In this document: piece by piece, positions 1 through 11,119 of the stretch
Layout of the letters: the number at the start of each line of letters is the position of its first letter
Numbering within the stretch: the stretch's first letter is position 1
NCBI RefSeq assembly: GCF_001583415.1
Contig: NZ_CP014475.1
Location: forward strand, 3,968,001 to 4,032,000
Source: Mycolicibacterium phlei
GTDB taxonomy: Bacteria > Actinomycetota > Actinomycetes > Mycobacteriales > Mycobacteriaceae
Length of the DNA stretch: 64,000 bases
Reading direction: 5' to 3'
Notes under the pieces: model-generated
Told to the model about the DNA's origin: nothing
What the model saw: the letters and a program-made list of their open reading frames with translations, nothing else
Database searches by the model: none
Program-made: the position numbers and the translations under genes

Positions 1-716
1 ACCCGGGCGATCTGACTGGACCCCCACAGCGTGACCCATACACCGTCGGCGGTGTCGGCGGCCACGGCGTGCGGTCTGCCCGGCAACTCGATCTCCTGGA
101 TCGCGTCGTTCAGCGGAATCCGGCCCAGCCGTTCGGCGCGGATCTCGGTGAACCACACCGCGTCGTCGTGGGTGGCGGTGATGCCGACAGGTCCGGACGC
201 GGGGGTCGGTGTCTGGCGCACGGTCAGGTCACTGGCGACGGTCAGCCTGCCGATCGCGCCGGCCTCGTTCATGGTGAACCACAGCGCGTGGTCGGGGCCG
301 GTGATGATCATCGACGGGCCGCCGCCGACCGGGTGGCTGTCGGTCAGCTCGCCGTCCACGGTGAGCCTGCCGACCATCCCGGTGCCCATCGCGGTGAACC
401 ACAGCGCGCCGTCGGGGCCGACGGTGATGCCGTACGGGGCGCTGCCGTCTGGCAGTTCGACCGCGGACAGCTCCCCGTCGGTGGTGATGCGCCCGATCCT
501 GTCGTCGCCGCGGGTGAACCACAGCGCACCGTCCGGTCCGGCGGTGATGATCATCGGGCGGCTGCCGGGGCCGACCGGATACCTCGTCACCTCACCGGCA
601 GGCGTCACCCGGGCGATCGCGTCGCCGCCGGCCAGCGTCACCCACATCGCGCGGTCCGGGCCCGCGGCCAGGCCGTAGGGGCCGCCGTCGAGGGCGACCT
701 TCAGCGCGCCGCTCAC
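1..716 (-). CDS. streptogramin lyase (Vgb)-like beta-propeller protein, 3' end cut off by window edge
   Basis: About 238 codons are visible and the C-terminus lies outside the window. The product is made of repeated blades of about 40 residues with the signature GPDGALWFT followed by a G-R-(I/L/V) end; six blades can be read. This is the architecture of the virginiamycin B lyase (Vgb)/NHL-like propeller family. True Vgb opens the streptogramin B lactone ring, but many family members are uncharacterised propellers, so the substrate is unknown. The GTG start (716-714) overlaps the TGA stop of glgP in a GTGA junction, implying translational coupling. No signal peptide is visible at this start, so a cytoplasmic location is inferred. 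The family is clear; drug-lyase activity is not shown. Confidence 0.8.
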   Translation of the reverse strand, partial: MSGALKVALDGGPYGLAAGPDRAMWVTLAGGDAIARVTPAGEVTRYPVGPGSRPMIITAGPDGALWFTRGDDRIGRITTDGELSAVELPDGSAPYGITVGPDGALWFTAMGTGMVGRLTVDGELTDSHPVGGGPSMIITGPDHALWFTMNEAGAIGRLTVASDLTVRQTPTPASGPVGITATHDDAVWFTEIRAERLGRIPLNDAIQEIELPGRPHAVAADTADGVWVTLWGSSQIAR

Positions 717-3322
717 GCCAGCGCCACCAGGCCGAGCTCGTTGTCCCCGGCCAGCAGCGGATGGTGCGGCAGCACCCGGACCGTGTAGCCCACCGGACCG
801 GCGACCGGCAGCGGAGCCGTCACCGTGAACACGTCACTGCCACCGTCGGCGCCGCCGGTGTGGGTCATCGGGATCGTGACCGGGTCGACCAGCGAGTCGC
901 TGTCGTCGACGCGCCCGATCACCGCCTGCACCGTCACCTCGTCCGGGCTCAGCCCGGCCAGCTGCACGGTCGCGGTCAGCGTCAACTCCGAACCCAGCAG
1001 CGGGGTGTCGGGCAGGCCGTAGCTGTCGACATCGGTGATCCGCACATCCGGCCACGCCTGCGACACCCGCAGCCGGTAGGCCGCCAGATCGCGGGCCGCG
1101 CCGAACGGTTCACCGTCGGCGCCGGGCTGCACGGTCCGGCGCACCGACTGCGCCGCGGGCGCGTAGTACTTCTCGGTGTACTCGCGCACCATCCGCGAGG
1201 CCAGCACCTTGGGCCCCAGCGCGATCAGGGTGTGGCGCACCATCTCCACCCAGCGGGTCGGCACCCCGCGCTCGTCGCGGTCGTAGAACTTCGGCGCCAC
1301 CGAGTTCTCCAGCAGGTCGTACAGTGCCGCCGCCTCCAGATCGTCGCGCCGGTTCTCGTCCAGGCCCGCGGCAGTCGGTATCTCCCAACCGTTTTCGCCG
1401 TCGAACCACTCGTCCCACCACCCGTCGCGGATGGACAGGTTCAGCCCGCCGTTGAGCGCGCTCTTCATACCGGACGTCCCGCACGCCTCCAGCGGGCGCA
1501 GCGGGTTGTTGAGCCACACGTCGCAGCCCCAGTACAGCAGGCGGGCCATCGACATGTCGTAGTCGGGCAGGAACGCGATGCGGTGCCGCACCTCGGGGCG
1601 GTCGGCGAACCGCACCACCTGCTGGATCAGCGCCTTGCCGCCGTCGTCGGCGGGATGCGACTTGCCTGCCACGATCAGCTGGATCGGGCGCTGCTCGTCG
1701 AGCAGCAACCGCTCCAGCCGCTCCGGGTCGCGCAGCATCAGCGTCAGCCGCTTGTAGGTCGGCACCCGGCGGGCGAACCCGATCGTGAGCACGTTGGGGT
1801 CGAAAGCGTTGGCGATCCAACCGATCTCGGCTTCGGCGGCGCCGCGCTCCAGGCAGGAGCGGCGCAGCCGGTCCCGGACATCGGCGACGAGTTGTTCCCG
1901 CAGCTGCGAGCGGATCGCCCACAGGTGGGCGGGATCGACCTCGTTCAACCGCTCCCAGGCCGCCGGCTCGCGCGCGCTGCTGAGGTCGGCGCCGCCGAGC
2001 AGCTCGCGGGCCAGCCGCAGCCACTGCGGCGCCGCCCAGGTCGGGGCGTGCACCCCGTTGGTGATCGAGCCGATCGGCACCTCGTCGGGGTCGAAGCCCG
2101 GCCACAGCCCGTTGAACATGGCGCGACTGACCTTGCCGTGCAGCAGCGAGACGCCGTTGGCGCGCTGCGCGAGCCGCAGCCCCATGTGCGCCATGTTGAA
2201 CTTGGTCGGATCCTCCTCCGCGCCGAACGCCAGGATGCGTTCCTGCGGCACCCCCGGCAGCAGCCGCGACATCTCGCCGTCCGGGCCGTCGGCGTCGCCG
2301 CCGAAGTACCAGCGCACCATGTCCACCGGGAAGCGGTCGATGCCCGCGGGCACCGGGGTGTGGGTGGTGAACACCGTCGACGAGCGGACCACGGTCAGCG
2401 CGGTGTCGAAATCGAGTCCGGCGTCGATCAATTCGCGGATCCGCTCGGCACCGAGGAACCCGGCGTGGCCCTCGTTCATGTGGAACACCTCGGGGGCGGG
2501 CCTGCCCTCCAGCTCGGTGAACGCGCGGATCGCCCGGACCCCGCCGACGCCGGCCAGGATCTCCTGCTTGATGCGGTGGTCCTGGTCGCCGCCGTAGAGC
2601 CGGTCGGTCACCCCACGCAGGTCGTGGTCGTTCTCCGGGATGTCGGAGTCGAGCAGCAGCAGCGGAATTCGGCCCACCTGCGCGACCCAGATCCGGGCCC
2701 GCAGCTCGGCGTTCTCGGGCATCGCCACCGAGACCACCACCGGGTTGCCCGCACCGTCGGTGAGCAGCCGCAGCGGCAGGCCCTGCGGGTCCAGCGCCGG
2801 GTAGCTCTCGTGCTGCCACCCGTCGGCGGTCAGCGACTGGCGGAAGTATCCCGAGCGGTACAGCAGCCCGACCGCGATCAGCGGCAGGCCCAGATCCGAC
2901 GCCGACTTCAGGTGGTCGCCGGCGAGGATGCCCAGCCCACCCGAGTAGTTCGGCAGCGACTCTGCGATGCCGAACTCCATCGAGAAGTACGCGATGCCGT
3001 TGGGCAGTTCGGCACCCCGCTCGAGTTCCTGCTGGTACCACAGCGGGCGGGTGAGGTAGTCGTCGAGATCGGCGGCCAGCGCGTCCAGGCGCTCCAGGAA
3101 CGCCTGGTCGGCGGCCAGCTCCTCAAGGCGTTGGGGTGTCACCTGGCCCAGCAGACCCACCGGGTCGCAGCCGACCCGCTGCCACAGCTGCGGATCGACC
3201 GTCTCGAACAGATCCTGGGTGGCGCGGTCCCAGGACCAGCGCAGGTTGATCGACAGCCGTTCCAGCGCGGACAACCGCTCGGGCAGGTGAGCACGGACGG
3301 TGAACCTTCTCAGGGCTTTCAT
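713..3322 (-). CDS. glgP: alpha-glucan (glycogen/maltodextrin) phosphorylase
   Basis: Releases glucose 1-phosphate from the non-reducing ends of alpha-1,4-glucans using pyridoxal phosphate. The protein (869 residues from this start) is of the short actinobacterial alpha-glucan phosphorylase type, with an N-terminal DUF3417 segment followed by the GT35 fold. The PLP lysine is recognisable in the motif EACGTSGMKSALNGG, at about Lys620. I chose the ATG giving MKALRRFTVRAH because mycobacterial GlgP proteins start there; a GTG 21 bases upstream (3343) is also possible. It lies divergent to glgE-glgB, which build and branch the alpha-glucan this enzyme would degrade. Its stop overlaps the start of the downstream Vgb-like gene. 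Confidence 0.93.
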   Translation of the reverse strand: MKALRRFTVRAHLPERLSALERLSINLRWSWDRATQDLFETVDPQLWQRVGCDPVGLLGQVTPQRLEELAADQAFLERLDALAADLDDYLTRPLWYQQELERGAELPNGIAYFSMEFGIAESLPNYSGGLGILAGDHLKSASDLGLPLIAVGLLYRSGYFRQSLTADGWQHESYPALDPQGLPLRLLTDGAGNPVVVSVAMPENAELRARIWVAQVGRIPLLLLDSDIPENDHDLRGVTDRLYGGDQDHRIKQEILAGVGGVRAIRAFTELEGRPAPEVFHMNEGHAGFLGAERIRELIDAGLDFDTALTVVRSSTVFTTHTPVPAGIDRFPVDMVRWYFGGDADGPDGEMSRLLPGVPQERILAFGAEEDPTKFNMAHMGLRLAQRANGVSLLHGKVSRAMFNGLWPGFDPDEVPIGSITNGVHAPTWAAPQWLRLARELLGGADLSSAREPAAWERLNEVDPAHLWAIRSQLREQLVADVRDRLRRSCLERGAAEAEIGWIANAFDPNVLTIGFARRVPTYKRLTLMLRDPERLERLLLDEQRPIQLIVAGKSHPADDGGKALIQQVVRFADRPEVRHRIAFLPDYDMSMARLLYWGCDVWLNNPLRPLEACGTSGMKSALNGGLNLSIRDGWWDEWFDGENGWEIPTAAGLDENRRDDLEAAALYDLLENSVAPKFYDRDERGVPTRWVEMVRHTLIALGPKVLASRMVREYTEKYYAPAAQSVRRTVQPGADGEPFGAARDLAAYRLRVSQAWPDVRITDVDSYGLPDTPLLGSELTLTATVQLAGLSPDEVTVQAVIGRVDDSDSLVDPVTIPMTHTGGADGGSDVFTVTAPLPVAGPVGYTVRVLPHHPLLAGDNELGLVALA

Positions 3323-3401
3323 CGGGCCATCACGCGTCTCCACCTTACTGACAAACCGGTGGGAGGCGGCCAGGTCGCGGTATCGCTTGGCCCGCTTCTG
3401 G

Positions 3402-3429
3402 TTGGGCTGAGCATTACGGTGGGTATAGG
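3402..3429 (+). promoter_or_regulatory. possible glgE promoter
   Basis: In the glgP/glgE divergent gap, TTGGGC (3402-3407) and TATAGG (3424-3429) are separated by 16 bases, upstream of the glgE ribosome binding site GAAGGAG (about 3465-3471). The -35 match is weak, so this is only a candidate. Confidence 0.3.
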
Positions 3430-3478
3430 GCGCGACAAGGCCTCATGACGCGGTTGAGGACATGCGAAGGAGTGATAG

Positions 3479-5563
<2,085 letters not shown>

Positions 5564-5568
5564 CCGCG

Positions 5569-7794
5569 ATGACGCAGACCACACAGGCCAGCAGCCCGCA
5601 TCTGAGGCCGCACACCGCCGACCTGAACCGGCTGCTGGCCGGTGAGCACCACGATCCGCACTCGATTCTCGGCGCGCACGAGTACGACGACCACACGGTG
5701 ATCCGGGCCTACCGTCCGCACGCACTGGAGGTCGTCGCGCTGATCGGCGGGAACCGCTACCCGCTGCAGCATCTCGAGGCCGGGCTGTTCGCCGTGGCGG
5801 TGCCGTTCACCGGCCTGATCGACTACCGGCTCGAGGTGCACTACCCGGACGGCGACGGCGGCACCCACGTGCTCACCGTCGCCGACGCCTACCGGTTCCT
5901 GCCCACCCTCGGCGAGATGGACCTGCACCTGTTCGCCGAGGGCCGCCACGAACGGCTGTGGGAGGTGCTGGGCGCGCATCCGCGCACCTACACCACCGCC
6001 GACGGCGTCGTCGAGGGCGTGTCGTTCGCGGTGTGGGCGCCGAATGCCAAGGGCGTCAGCCTGATCGGCGAGTTCAACCACTGGGACGGCAACGAGGCGC
6101 AGCTGCGGGTGCTCGGCTCGTCGGGAGTGTGGGAGCTGTTCTGGCCGGGCTTCGAGATCGGCGGGCTGTACAAGTTCCGCATCCACGGCGCCGACGGTTC
6201 GGTCAGCGACCGCGCCGACCCGATGGCCTTCGGCACCGAGGTGCCGCCGCGGACCGCGTCCAGGGTGACGGTCAGCGACTACACCTGGGGCGACGACGAG
6301 TGGATGGCGCGGCGCGCCGCGCAGAATCCGGTGTTCGAGCCGATGAGCACCCTCGAGGTGCACCTGATGTCGTGGCGGCCGGGCCTGACCTACCGCGAAC
6401 TGGCCACCCAGCTCACCGAGTACGTGGTCGAGAACGGCTTCACCCACGTCGAGCTGATGCCCGTCGCCGAGCATCCCTTCGGCGGGTCGTGGGGCTACCA
6501 GGTGACGTCGTACTACGCGCCGACCTCCCGGCTGGGCACCCCCGACGACTTCCGCTATCTGGTGGACACCCTGCACCAGGCGGGCATCGGCGTGATCATG
6601 GACTGGGTGCCCGCCCACTTCCCGAAGGACGCGTGGGCGCTCGGCCGGTTCGACGGGACCGCGCTCTACGAACACTCCGACCCCCGGCGCGGTGAGCAAC
6701 TCGACTGGGGCACCTACGTTTTCGACTTCGGACGCAACGAGGTGCGTAACTTTCTGGTGGCCAACGCGCTGTACTGGCTGCAGGAGTTCCACATCGACGG
6801 GCTGCGGGTGGACGCGGTGGCCTCGATGCTCTACCTGGACTACTCGCGCCCGTCGGGCGGCTGGACCCCGAACATCTACGGCGGCCGGGAGAACCTGGAG
6901 GCCGTGCAGTTCCTGCAGGAGATGAACGCCACCGTGCACAAGGCGGCGCCGGGCATCGTCACGATCGCCGAGGAGTCCACGTCGTGGCCGGGGGTGACCA
7001 GACCGACCAGCCTCGGCGGACTTGGCTTCTCGATGAAGTGGAACATGGGCTGGATGAACGACACCCTGGAGTTCATCAAGCGCGACCCGATCCACCGCAG
7101 CTACCACCACCACGAGATCACGTTCTCGATGCTGTACGCGTTCAGCGAGAACTTCGTGTTGCCGATCAGCCACGACGAGGTCGTGCACGGCAAGGGCACG
7201 CTGTGGAGCCGGATGCCCGGCAACGACCACAACAAGGCCGCCGGGGTGCGCAGCCTGCTGGCCTACCAGTGGGCGCATCCCGGCAAGCAGCTGCTGTTCA
7301 TGGGCCAGGAGTTCGGCCAGCGCGCCGAGTGGTCCGAGGAGCGCGGCGTGGACTGGTATCAGCTCGACGAGAACGGCTTCTCCACCGGGATCCAGCGGAT
7401 GGTGCGCGACATGAACGCCGTCTACCGGCGCTCCCGCGCGCTGTGGTCGCAGGACACCCGGCCCGAGGGCTACTCGTGGATCGACGCCAACGACTCGACC
7501 AACAACGTGCTGAGCTTCCTGCGCTACGGCGACGACGGGTCGGTGCTGGCGTGCGTGTTCAACTTCTCGGGGGTCGAGCACAGCAGCTACCGGGTGGGCC
7601 TGCCGCACGCCGGCACCTGGCGCGAGGTGCTCAACACCGACGCCGACATCTACAACGGCTCGGGTATCGGCAACTACGGAGCGGTCGAGGCGACCAGCGA
7701 ACCGTGGCACGGCAGGCCCGCCTCGGCGGTGATGGTGTTACCGCCGCTGTCGGCCCTGTGGTTCGAGTACGTGCGCCCCGAGGGCCGGAGTTAG
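5569..7794 (+). CDS. glgB: 1,4-alpha-glucan branching enzyme
   Basis: GlgB introduces alpha-1,6 branches into the glucan made by GlgE. The layout is N-terminal extension and CBM48-type beta domains (about residues 1-230), then a GH13_9 catalytic barrel and a C-terminal beta domain. The nucleophile motif LRVDAVASMLY gives Asp415 and IAEEST gives Glu468, with the spacing of the tuberculosis enzyme. I chose the ATG at 5569 because GGGAG at 5556-5560 is well spaced from it; a GTG at 5560, overlapping the glgE stop, would add three residues. The 3' end overlaps the convergent CnoX-like gene by four bases. Confidence 0.94.
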   Translation: MTQTTQASSPHLRPHTADLNRLLAGEHHDPHSILGAHEYDDHTVIRAYRPHALEVVALIGGNRYPLQHLEAGLFAVAVPFTGLIDYRLEVHYPDGDGGTHVLTVADAYRFLPTLGEMDLHLFAEGRHERLWEVLGAHPRTYTTADGVVEGVSFAVWAPNAKGVSLIGEFNHWDGNEAQLRVLGSSGVWELFWPGFEIGGLYKFRIHGADGSVSDRADPMAFGTEVPPRTASRVTVSDYTWGDDEWMARRAAQNPVFEPMSTLEVHLMSWRPGLTYRELATQLTEYVVENGFTHVELMPVAEHPFGGSWGYQVTSYYAPTSRLGTPDDFRYLVDTLHQAGIGVIMDWVPAHFPKDAWALGRFDGTALYEHSDPRRGEQLDWGTYVFDFGRNEVRNFLVANALYWLQEFHIDGLRVDAVASMLYLDYSRPSGGWTPNIYGGRENLEAVQFLQEMNATVHKAAPGIVTIAEESTSWPGVTRPTSLGGLGFSMKWNMGWMNDTLEFIKRDPIHRSYHHHEITFSMLYAFSENFVLPISHDEVVHGKGTLWSRMPGNDHNKAAGVRSLLAYQWAHPGKQLLFMGQEFGQRAEWSEERGVDWYQLDENGFSTGIQRMVRDMNAVYRRSRALWSQDTRPEGYSWIDANDSTNNVLSFLRYGDDGSVLACVFNFSGVEHSSYRVGLPHAGTWREVLNTDADIYNGSGIGNYGAVEATSEPWHGRPASAVMVLPPLSALWFEYVRPEGRS

Positions 7795-8687
7795 TACAGG
7801 GCGTTGGCCAGCTTGCGGCGGCCGGCGATGACCTCGGGATCGGCCGGGTCGAACAGCTCGAACAGCTCGATCAGCCGGGTGCGGACCTTGGTGCGGTCGT
7901 CACCGGAGGTGCGCTTGATCAGGCCGATCAGCCGGTCGAACGCCGCGGCGACGTTCTGCTGCATGATCTCGACATCGGCGGCGGCGAACGCCAGCTCGAT
8001 GTTGTCGGGGGCCGCGTCGGCAGCGACGATCGCGCCCGGCGCCCTGGTGGTGGCGCGCTGCAGGAAGTCGATCTGCCGGATCGCCCCCTTGGCCTCGGCG
8101 TGGGTCGGGTTGGCGTCCAGGATCGCCTGATAGGCCTTGCGGGCGTTGTCGAAATCGCCGGCGTCCAGGTACGAACGCGCCTGTGCCACCGCGGGATCGA
8201 CCTGCTCGGCCTGCTCACCGCCGGGCCCGGCCAGCTTGCCCGCGACCGCGTTGAGCAGCGAGTCGATCCAGCGGCGCAGCTGGTCGGCCGGCTGCAAGCC
8301 CTGGAAGCTGGCGATGGGCTGGCCGGCGGCCAGTGCCACCACCGTGGGGATCGCCTGCACGCCGAACATCTGCGCCACCCGCGGCACCGCGTCGACGTTC
8401 ACCGTCGCCAGCGACCACTTGCCGCCGTCGGCCTTGGCGAGCTCGCCGAGCGTGGTGCCCAGCTGGGCGCTGGCGTCGCTGCGCGGCGACCACAGCAGCA
8501 CCACGACGGGCACCTGGCTGGACCGGACCAGGACCTCGTTCTCGAGGTTGGCCTCGGTGATCTCCACCCCGCCGGCGGGGGCCGACGAGCCACCGTCACC
8601 CGACGGCCGCTGCTTGAGCGCGGACAGATCGATCGCACCTGCCATGGAGGCGGCGATCTGGGAAGCAGGAGGACGTGGACGACTCAC
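7791..8687 (-). CDS. CnoX-like thioredoxin/TPR protein lacking all cysteines
   Basis: The product (298 residues) has a thioredoxin-fold domain (about 42-150, with VVVLLWSPRSD at the usual active-site strand) followed by a TPR-like helical domain and the conserved C-terminus RRKLANALY. This is the CnoX/YbbN co-chaperone family (Rv1324 in M. tuberculosis). CnoX proteins hand oxidation-sensitive clients to chaperones. Here the redox motif is WSPRSDASAQ and no cysteine occurs anywhere in the protein, so it cannot act by thiol chemistry; a holdase or adaptor role is inferred. The GTG start giving MSRPRPP matches relatives. It is last in the leftward set fadA4-DUF3817-cnoX, 13 bases after the preceding stop. 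Confidence 0.88.
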   Translation of the reverse strand: MSRPRPPASQIAASMAGAIDLSALKQRPSGDGGSSAPAGGVEITEANLENEVLVRSSQVPVVVLLWSPRSDASAQLGTTLGELAKADGGKWSLATVNVDAVPRVAQMFGVQAIPTVVALAAGQPIASFQGLQPADQLRRWIDSLLNAVAGKLAGPGGEQAEQVDPAVAQARSYLDAGDFDNARKAYQAILDANPTHAEAKGAIRQIDFLQRATTRAPGAIVAADAAPDNIELAFAAADVEIMQQNVAAAFDRLIGLIKRTSGDDRTKVRTRLIELFELFDPADPEVIAGRRKLANALY

Positions 8688-8700
8688 GTAGTCAAGTTTG

Positions 8701-9078
8701 TCACGTCGTTTCCGGCGCCGACCGCCCCGGTTGCGCGACGGCGGCGGGTGCGCCCATCCGGCCGGTGCGATCGGCCCACATGAGGAAGATCACGCTGCCC
8801 AGCGGCACGATGCTGGCCACGATCGCGGCCAGCCAGGTGCCGGCCGCCCATGAGAACGCCACCCCGGCCAGGAACGCCGCCACCACGAACGCGACGAACA
8901 CCCCGCCGTGGATCGGGCCGAAGATCTTGACGCCGATCTCGGTGCGCGGGCTGCCGACGTACTTGAAGTACATCCCGGCCAGCAGACCGATCCAGCTGAC
9001 GGCTTCCAGCAGGGCCACGAACCTGAACCATCCGGCGACGTTGAGCGGAGCCAGGCGCGCGGTGAGAGCGGAGGTCAC
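8701..9078 (-). CDS. DUF3817 family integral membrane protein
   Basis: A 125-residue protein with at least three hydrophobic segments (about residues 15-36, 52-74 and 78-100) and the motif FGPIHGGVFVAF typical of DUF3817 membrane proteins. Function unknown. The GTG start overlaps the TGA of fadA4 in a GTGA junction, so its translation is probably coupled to the thiolase. The C-terminal tail is Ala/Pro-rich and presumably cytoplasmic. Confidence 0.82.
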   Translation of the reverse strand: MTSALTARLAPLNVAGWFRFVALLEAVSWIGLLAGMYFKYVGSPRTEIGVKIFGPIHGGVFVAFVVAAFLAGVAFSWAAGTWLAAIVASIVPLGSVIFLMWADRTGRMGAPAAVAQPGRSAPETT

Positions 9079-10256
9079 GGGCGGCGCAGGATCAGCGCGT
9101 CACCCTGACCGCCGGCGCCGCACAGCGCCGCCACCGCGTAACCCTTGCCGCGGCGGGCCAGTTCGAGGGCGGCGTGCAGCGTGATGCGGGCGCCCGACAT
9201 GCCGATCGGGTGACCGATCGCGATGGCACCGCCGTTGACGTTGACCTTGTCCGGGTCCGCACCGAGCTCCTTGGTGGACGCCAGCGACACCGCGGCGAAC
9301 GCCTCGTTGATCTCCAGCACGTCCAGCTGGTCGACCGTGATGCCTTCGCGCGCAATGGCTTTCTTGATGGCGTTGGCCGGCTGCGACTGCAGCGTGGAGT
9401 CCGGACCCGCGACGACGCCGTGCGCGCCGATCTCGGCCAGCCAGGTCAGCCCCAGCTCCTCGGCCTTGGCCTTGTTCATCACCACGACCGCGCAGGCGCC
9501 GTCGGAGATCTGCGACGACGAACCGGCGGTGATGGTGCCGTCCTTGCGGAACGAGGGCTTGAGCCCCGCCAGCGACTCGGCGGTGGTGTTGGCGCGGATG
9601 CCCTCGTCCTGCAGGAACTCGATCGGGTCACCCTTGCGCTGCGGGATCTGCACCGGGACGACCTCGTCGGCGAACACGCCGTCCTTCCACGCCGCGGCGG
9701 CCTTCTGGTGGCTGCGCGCCGCGAACTCGTCCTGCTCCTCGCGGGTGAACTTGTCGACGTCGTTGCGCTGTTCGGTGAGCGCACCCATCGGCTGGTCGGT
9801 GAACACGTCGTGCAGACCGTCGTAGGCGAGGTGATCGACCAGGGTGGCGTTGCCGTACTTGATGCCCTCGCGGCTCTTCGGCAGCAGGTGCGGGGCCTGG
9901 CTCATCGACTCCTGGCCGCCGGCGACGACGACGTCGAACTCGCCGGCGCGGATCAGCTGGTCGGCCAGGGCGATGGCGTCGATGCCCGACAGGCACATCT
10001 TGTTGATCGACAGGGCGGGCACATCCCACGGGATTCCGGCGCCGACGGCCGACTGGCGGGCGGGCATCTGGCCCGCGCCTGCGGTGAGCACCTGGCCCAT
10101 GATCACGTACTCCACGAGGGAGGGCTCGACCTTGGCCTTCTCCAGGGCGGCCTTGATCGCGATCGCGCCGAGATCTGTCGCCGAGAAGTCCTTCAGCGAA
10201 CCCATGAGCTTGCCGACCGGAGTCCGCGCCCCAGCAACAATCACCGACGTCGTCAT
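9075..10256 (-). CDS. fadA4: acetyl-CoA C-acetyltransferase (thiolase)
   Basis: A biosynthetic-type thiolase that condenses or cleaves acetoacetyl-CoA. At 393 residues it is full length. The three catalytic elements are visible: nucleophile Cys88 in NKMCLSGIDAI, His349 in GHPIGMSGAR and Cys379 in LCGAGGQGDA. The ATG start has a strong GGAGGAA site. In the conserved mycobacterial order it corresponds to fadA4 (Rv1323), divergent from methylmalonyl-CoA epimerase; the pair suggests short-chain acyl-CoA metabolism. Confidence 0.93.
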   Translation of the reverse strand: MTTSVIVAGARTPVGKLMGSLKDFSATDLGAIAIKAALEKAKVEPSLVEYVIMGQVLTAGAGQMPARQSAVGAGIPWDVPALSINKMCLSGIDAIALADQLIRAGEFDVVVAGGQESMSQAPHLLPKSREGIKYGNATLVDHLAYDGLHDVFTDQPMGALTEQRNDVDKFTREEQDEFAARSHQKAAAAWKDGVFADEVVPVQIPQRKGDPIEFLQDEGIRANTTAESLAGLKPSFRKDGTITAGSSSQISDGACAVVVMNKAKAEELGLTWLAEIGAHGVVAGPDSTLQSQPANAIKKAIAREGITVDQLDVLEINEAFAAVSLASTKELGADPDKVNVNGGAIAIGHPIGMSGARITLHAALELARRGKGYAVAALCGAGGQGDALILRRP

Positions 10257-10340
10257 TGATCAATTCCTCCGGAAGTGGGTATTAGGAGTGTGGTTGATGA
10301 CACATTCCGTAAACATCTGTCTCAAGGTTACCGTTACGTT

Positions 10341-10814
10341 ATGACCACTGAACACGTAGATGTCCGTCCGGCGCTCTCCAGCGCTCTGGTGACGGCGATC
10401 GATCACGTGGGGATCGCGGTACCGGACCTCGACGCCGCGATCAAGTGGTATCACGACCACCTCGGCATGATCGTGCTGCACGAGGAGGTCAACGAGGAGC
10501 AGGGTGTCCGCGAGGCCATGCTGGCCGTGCGCGGCGCCGCGGTGGGCAGCACCGAGATCCAGCTTCTCGCCCCGCTGAACGAGAAGTCGACGATCGCGAA
10601 GTTCATCGACACCCGCGGCCCGGGCCTGCAGCAGCTGGCCTACCGCGTCAGCGATATCGACGAGCTCTCCGAGCGGCTGCGCGCCGACGGTGTGCGCCTG
10701 CTCTACGACGCGCCCAAGCGCGGCACCGCGAACTCGCGCATCAACTTCATTCATCCCAAGGACGCCGGCGGCGTGCTCATCGAGCTCGTCGAGCCCGCGG
10801 CCGACGCGCACTGA
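10341..10814 (+). CDS. mce: methylmalonyl-CoA epimerase
   Basis: A 157-residue glyoxalase/VOC-fold protein that interconverts the 2R and 2S forms of methylmalonyl-CoA, linking propionyl-CoA to succinyl-CoA through the B12-dependent mutase. The motifs TAIDHVGIAVPDL (His22) and GGVLIELVEP (Glu148) fit the family metal ligands. An upstream in-frame start at 10275 would add an unrelated 22-residue stretch, so I use the ATG at 10341, which agrees with homologous proteins. The bases just before it contain repeated GTTAC units (about 10328-10339). The pduO cobalamin adenosyltransferase at 24.3 kb would supply the mutase cofactor. Confidence 0.9.
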   Translation: MTTEHVDVRPALSSALVTAIDHVGIAVPDLDAAIKWYHDHLGMIVLHEEVNEEQGVREAMLAVRGAAVGSTEIQLLAPLNEKSTIAKFIDTRGPGLQQLAYRVSDIDELSERLRADGVRLLYDAPKRGTANSRINFIHPKDAGGVLIELVEPAADAH

Positions 10815-10818
10815 CCCG

Positions 10819-11106
10819 TCACGACCATTTCCGCGTGGGGCCCCGTGTGCACCGGTGCGCCCAGCACGGCGTGTGCCAGTGCCGACGGTCCTCGACGCCC
10901 AACGTCCCCACATCGACCGGTATCGCCACCAAATGTGCTGTGCCGGGCCGGATTTCGTGATCACATCCGGGACAGCGGTAGGTCTTGACCGCGCGTGACG
11001 CCGCGATCGGGCGCACCTCGTAGTCGAAGCCGTCTGGCCCGATCTCGATGCGGCGCGGTGCGGGCAGCGGCGGCGGGAGCGGCCGCCGTGCGCGACGCCT
11101 GCCCAT
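10819..11106 (-). CDS. small zinc-binding hypothetical protein (Rv1322-like)
   Basis: A 95-residue basic protein with an Arg/Pro-rich N-terminus followed by a likely zinc site: YRCPGCDHEI and the downstream HWHTPCW. It resembles the conserved mycobacterial protein next to nucS (Rv1322). It starts 13 bases after nucS and is probably co-transcribed, so a nucleic-acid-related role is possible but not shown. Confidence 0.75.
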   Translation of the reverse strand: MGRRRARRPLPPPLPAPRRIEIGPDGFDYEVRPIAASRAVKTYRCPGCDHEIRPGTAHLVAIPVDVGTLGVEDRRHWHTPCWAHRCTRGPTRKWS

Positions 11107-11119
11107 CAGAGTTGCCCCA

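Noticed and set aside
761..3448. 895-codon plus-strand frame opposite glgP
   Set aside because: Product is Arg/His/Gln/Val-rich noise; glgP on the other strand has clear catalytic motifs.
10275..10340. Upstream in-frame start for methylmalonyl-CoA epimerase
   Set aside because: The extra residues do not resemble relatives and cover the divergent promoter gap.
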